NCBI GenBank assembly: GCA_964552325.1
Contig: CAZKHA010000169.1
Coordinates: forward strand, 1 to 7,571
Direction: 5' to 3'
DNA: 7,571 nt
DNA from: CAZKCK01 sp964552325
GTDB taxonomy: Bacteria; Bacteroidota; Bacteroidia; Bacteroidales; TTA-H9
Positions 6,589 to 7,571 of the stretch are shown piece by piece. A program made the translations under genes and the position numbers. Under the pieces are notes generated by a model that saw only the letters and a program-made list of their open reading frames with translations, was not told where the DNA came from and did not search any database. How positions within the stretch are numbered: position 1 is the first letter of the stretch; each line of letters opens with the position of its first letter.

Positions 6589-6596
6589 CAAAGATA
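6589..6596 (-). promoter_or_regulatory. -7 element of the pRiA4b ORF-3-like gene
   Basis: The minus strand reads TATCTTTG, identical to the -7 element of the small RNA. It predicts a start near 6585 and a leader of about 34 bases before the ATG at 6551. No TTG is present at -33 spacing. Confidence 0.55.
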
Positions 6597-6628
6597 GATT
6601 TATTTTGGTAAGGATTGATATTATCAGA

Positions 6629-6913
6629 ATGATTCCTTATACAAAAAGTATTGTAATTAAACCCTTTAAAAACAAACTTAAACAAAAATACCGCTTGTGC
6701 AGAAAGACTGCACAAAAGCTTTGGAATTTTGCAGCACAAACCCATAAAACCTGCATGATGAACAACCTCATTCAACTTGATCAAGAAACTGGCCTCACTA
6801 TCAACCGGAACTACATGCTGAACTCTGGCTTTAATGCCGTGGAAGGAGTTAGGCAGTTTGGTCAATTGACGATAAAGGAGGGGGTGCTTAAAGGGGTTGC
6901 ATCGAATTTGTAA
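6629..6913 (+). CDS. Hypothetical protein, 94 residues, orphan
   Basis: This open frame of 94 codons begins at ATG 6629; a TTG at 6605 would add 8 residues. The protein starts MIPYTKSIVIKPFKNK and is basic in its first third (KNKLKQKYRLCRKTAQK), with a neutral, Asn/Gly-containing second half ending in KGVASNL. I recognise no family. It has no signal peptide or membrane segment. Composition is plausible for a real soluble protein, and the opposite frame (6578-6865) is Cys/Phe-rich, starts with TTG and looks like a shadow. If real, it is divergent from the pRiA4b ORF-3-like gene, with about 77 bases between start codons. No good plus-strand promoter is visible; TTAGTTTG at 6579-6586 is one base off consensus. 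It could also be the front part of a decayed gene. Confidence 0.4.
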   Translation: MIPYTKSIVIKPFKNKLKQKYRLCRKTAQKLWNFAAQTHKTCMMNNLIQLDQETGLTINRNYMLNSGFNAVEGVRQFGQLTIKEGVLKGVASNL

Positions 6914-7154
6914 AAATGGCGCCTGGCTCGCCGCTCAAATAAAACGAGATTCATCCTTTATCATTATTACAGAGCCGGATGCGCCGGATCTTGCTATACT
7001 GAACATAAGTGGCAGAACCCGCGCAACCGATTCATCCGATCTGTACAAACTCTCTTACAACGATTCCACAGGAATTTTGAGATTTCCCCCAATCACCATT
7101 CAAACCATGGCCCGATGGCGCCCCATTAACTGGTTCATCGCTTTATGGATGTAA
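6876..7154 (+). pseudogene. Possible decayed coding remnant
   Basis: The frame is open from 6876 to the stop at 7152-7154 but has no ATG until late; a TTG at 6897 is the only early start. The translation is protein-like in places, for example YKLSYNDSTGI and, at the end, WRPINWFIALWM. That ending faintly recalls the segment just after the zinc ribbon in IS1595-type transposases (Pro-Leu, Trp-Phe, Ala, then a hydrophobic stretch), but the expected cysteines are absent. It overlaps the end of the preceding frame in a different phase, so the two could be pieces of one frameshifted gene. I give no function. It may be chance. Confidence 0.2.
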
Positions 7155-7293
7155 AATTTTCGGTTGTACTTGAAAATTCTTACATAATCGTTAAAATTTT
7201 CGGTTACACTTGAAAATATTTACACAAACGTTAAAATTTTCGGTTGTACTTGAAAAATTAAACAGCATTAACAAAATTTTCAGTTCCGCTTGA
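7153..7293. repeat. Tandem array of a 40-bp AT-rich repeat, three full copies plus a degenerate fourth
   Basis: Units start at 7153, 7193, 7233 and 7273 with an exact 40-bp period. The first half of each unit is conserved (aaaattttcggtt, then two or three variable bases, then cttgaaaa). The second half drifts: units 1 and 2 share ttacataatcgtt and ttacacaaacgtt, while unit 3 diverges. Unit 4 keeps only the first 21 bases, with changes. Within units 1-3 the conserved half is an inverted repeat (attttc and gaaaat, 10 bases between; 7-bp arms in unit 1). The period is not a multiple of three, and stop codons occur, so it is not coding. It begins inside the last codon of the open frame before it. 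Confidence 0.9.
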
Positions 7294-7571
7294 TACAACT
7301 ACCATATTTATAGAGTAAAAATCACATTTACACCATTGTATCTACTTTAACAGACGGCAATTTTTTTGTCTAATATAACTTATCACTTAGGCCAAGTGCA
7401 ATGCTTGCCATCATTGTTGCCTTTAAAGACTGAGCAAAGCTGGCTCTTTAACTCCTATGCGAATTGAAAATGCATTGCAAGCTTAATTGTGTTAAAAATG
7501 TACTACCGCTCTCGCCTTCCACCATATTCCTTAAATTTGTAGCCACTGTTTATACCCTTTATACCCGCCTT
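7294..7571. other. Non-coding stretch, no gene seen
   Basis: No convincing open frame, tRNA or terminator is present on either strand. Weak features are a 7-bp inverted repeat (ttaaaga 7423-7429 and tctttaa 7445-7451) nested inside an 8-bp one (tgcaatgc 7397-7404 and gcattgca 7472-7479). The DNA resembles an intergenic or decayed region. Confidence 0.6.
7532..7539 (+). promoter_or_regulatory. Possible -7 element reading out of the window
   Basis: TAAATTTG on the plus strand matches TAnnTTTG and would start transcription near 7543-7546, towards a gene beyond the right edge. No TTG is present at -33 spacing, and such AT-rich matches arise by chance. Confidence 0.3.

Noticed and set aside
6578..6865. 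95-codon minus-strand open frame opposite the orphan gene
   Set aside because: It starts with TTG, is Cys/Phe-rich as antisense frames often are, and its end overlaps the promoter of the downstream gene.
7153..7293. CRISPR array
   Set aside because: The 40-bp period leaves only about 16 bases between conserved halves, those linkers are similar rather than unique, and no cas gene is near.
7397..7479. Nested inverted repeats as a structured RNA
   Set aside because: The arms are 7-8 bp, AT-rich and far apart, with mismatches in the inner stem and no promoter or terminator. Chance is adequate.

Overview
The window looks like a stretch of chromosome from a member of the phylum Bacteroidota (Bacteroidetes). 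Upstream regions carry the -7 promoter element typical of that phylum (TAnnTTTG, seen as TATCTTTG twice and TACATTTG once). Start codons lack a clear Shine-Dalgarno sequence and are preceded by A/T-rich DNA. The protein set (LemA with TPM-domain partners, a Bacteroidota-style HtpG, a YjgR/DUF853-type HerA-like ATPase, a pRiA4b ORF-3-like protein) fits. I cannot place it more finely from sequence alone.

Layout: every confidently recognised gene lies on the minus strand, so transcription runs right to left. From the right these are a pRiA4b ORF-3 family protein (5976-6551), a HerA-like/DUF853 ATPase (4166-5725), a probable independent small RNA gene (about 3944-4115), the chaperone gene htpG (1934-3838), and a tight three-gene cluster. 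That cluster is lemA (1269-1859), a soluble TPM-domain protein (803-1249) and an exported, membrane-anchored TPM-domain protein with a glycine-rich tail (1-789). A good intrinsic terminator separates htpG from lemA, and another ends the small RNA just upstream of htpG.

The right end (about 6629-7571) is different. It holds a possible 94-codon orphan gene on the plus strand, an open stretch that looks like decayed coding sequence, a tandem array of a 40-bp AT-rich repeat (7153-7293), and about 280 bp in which I see no gene. This part looks like accessory or degenerating DNA.

How it works together: HtpG is a cytosolic Hsp90 ATPase. LemA and TPM proteins are commonly neighbours in bacteria and are thought to act at the envelope, though their biochemical role is unsettled. 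The most noteworthy undescribed element is the small RNA candidate. It has a Bacteroidota promoter, a long closing stem whose G-U extensions pair only on the minus strand, a 96-nt U-rich loop and an intrinsic terminator. The second is the 40-bp repeat array.
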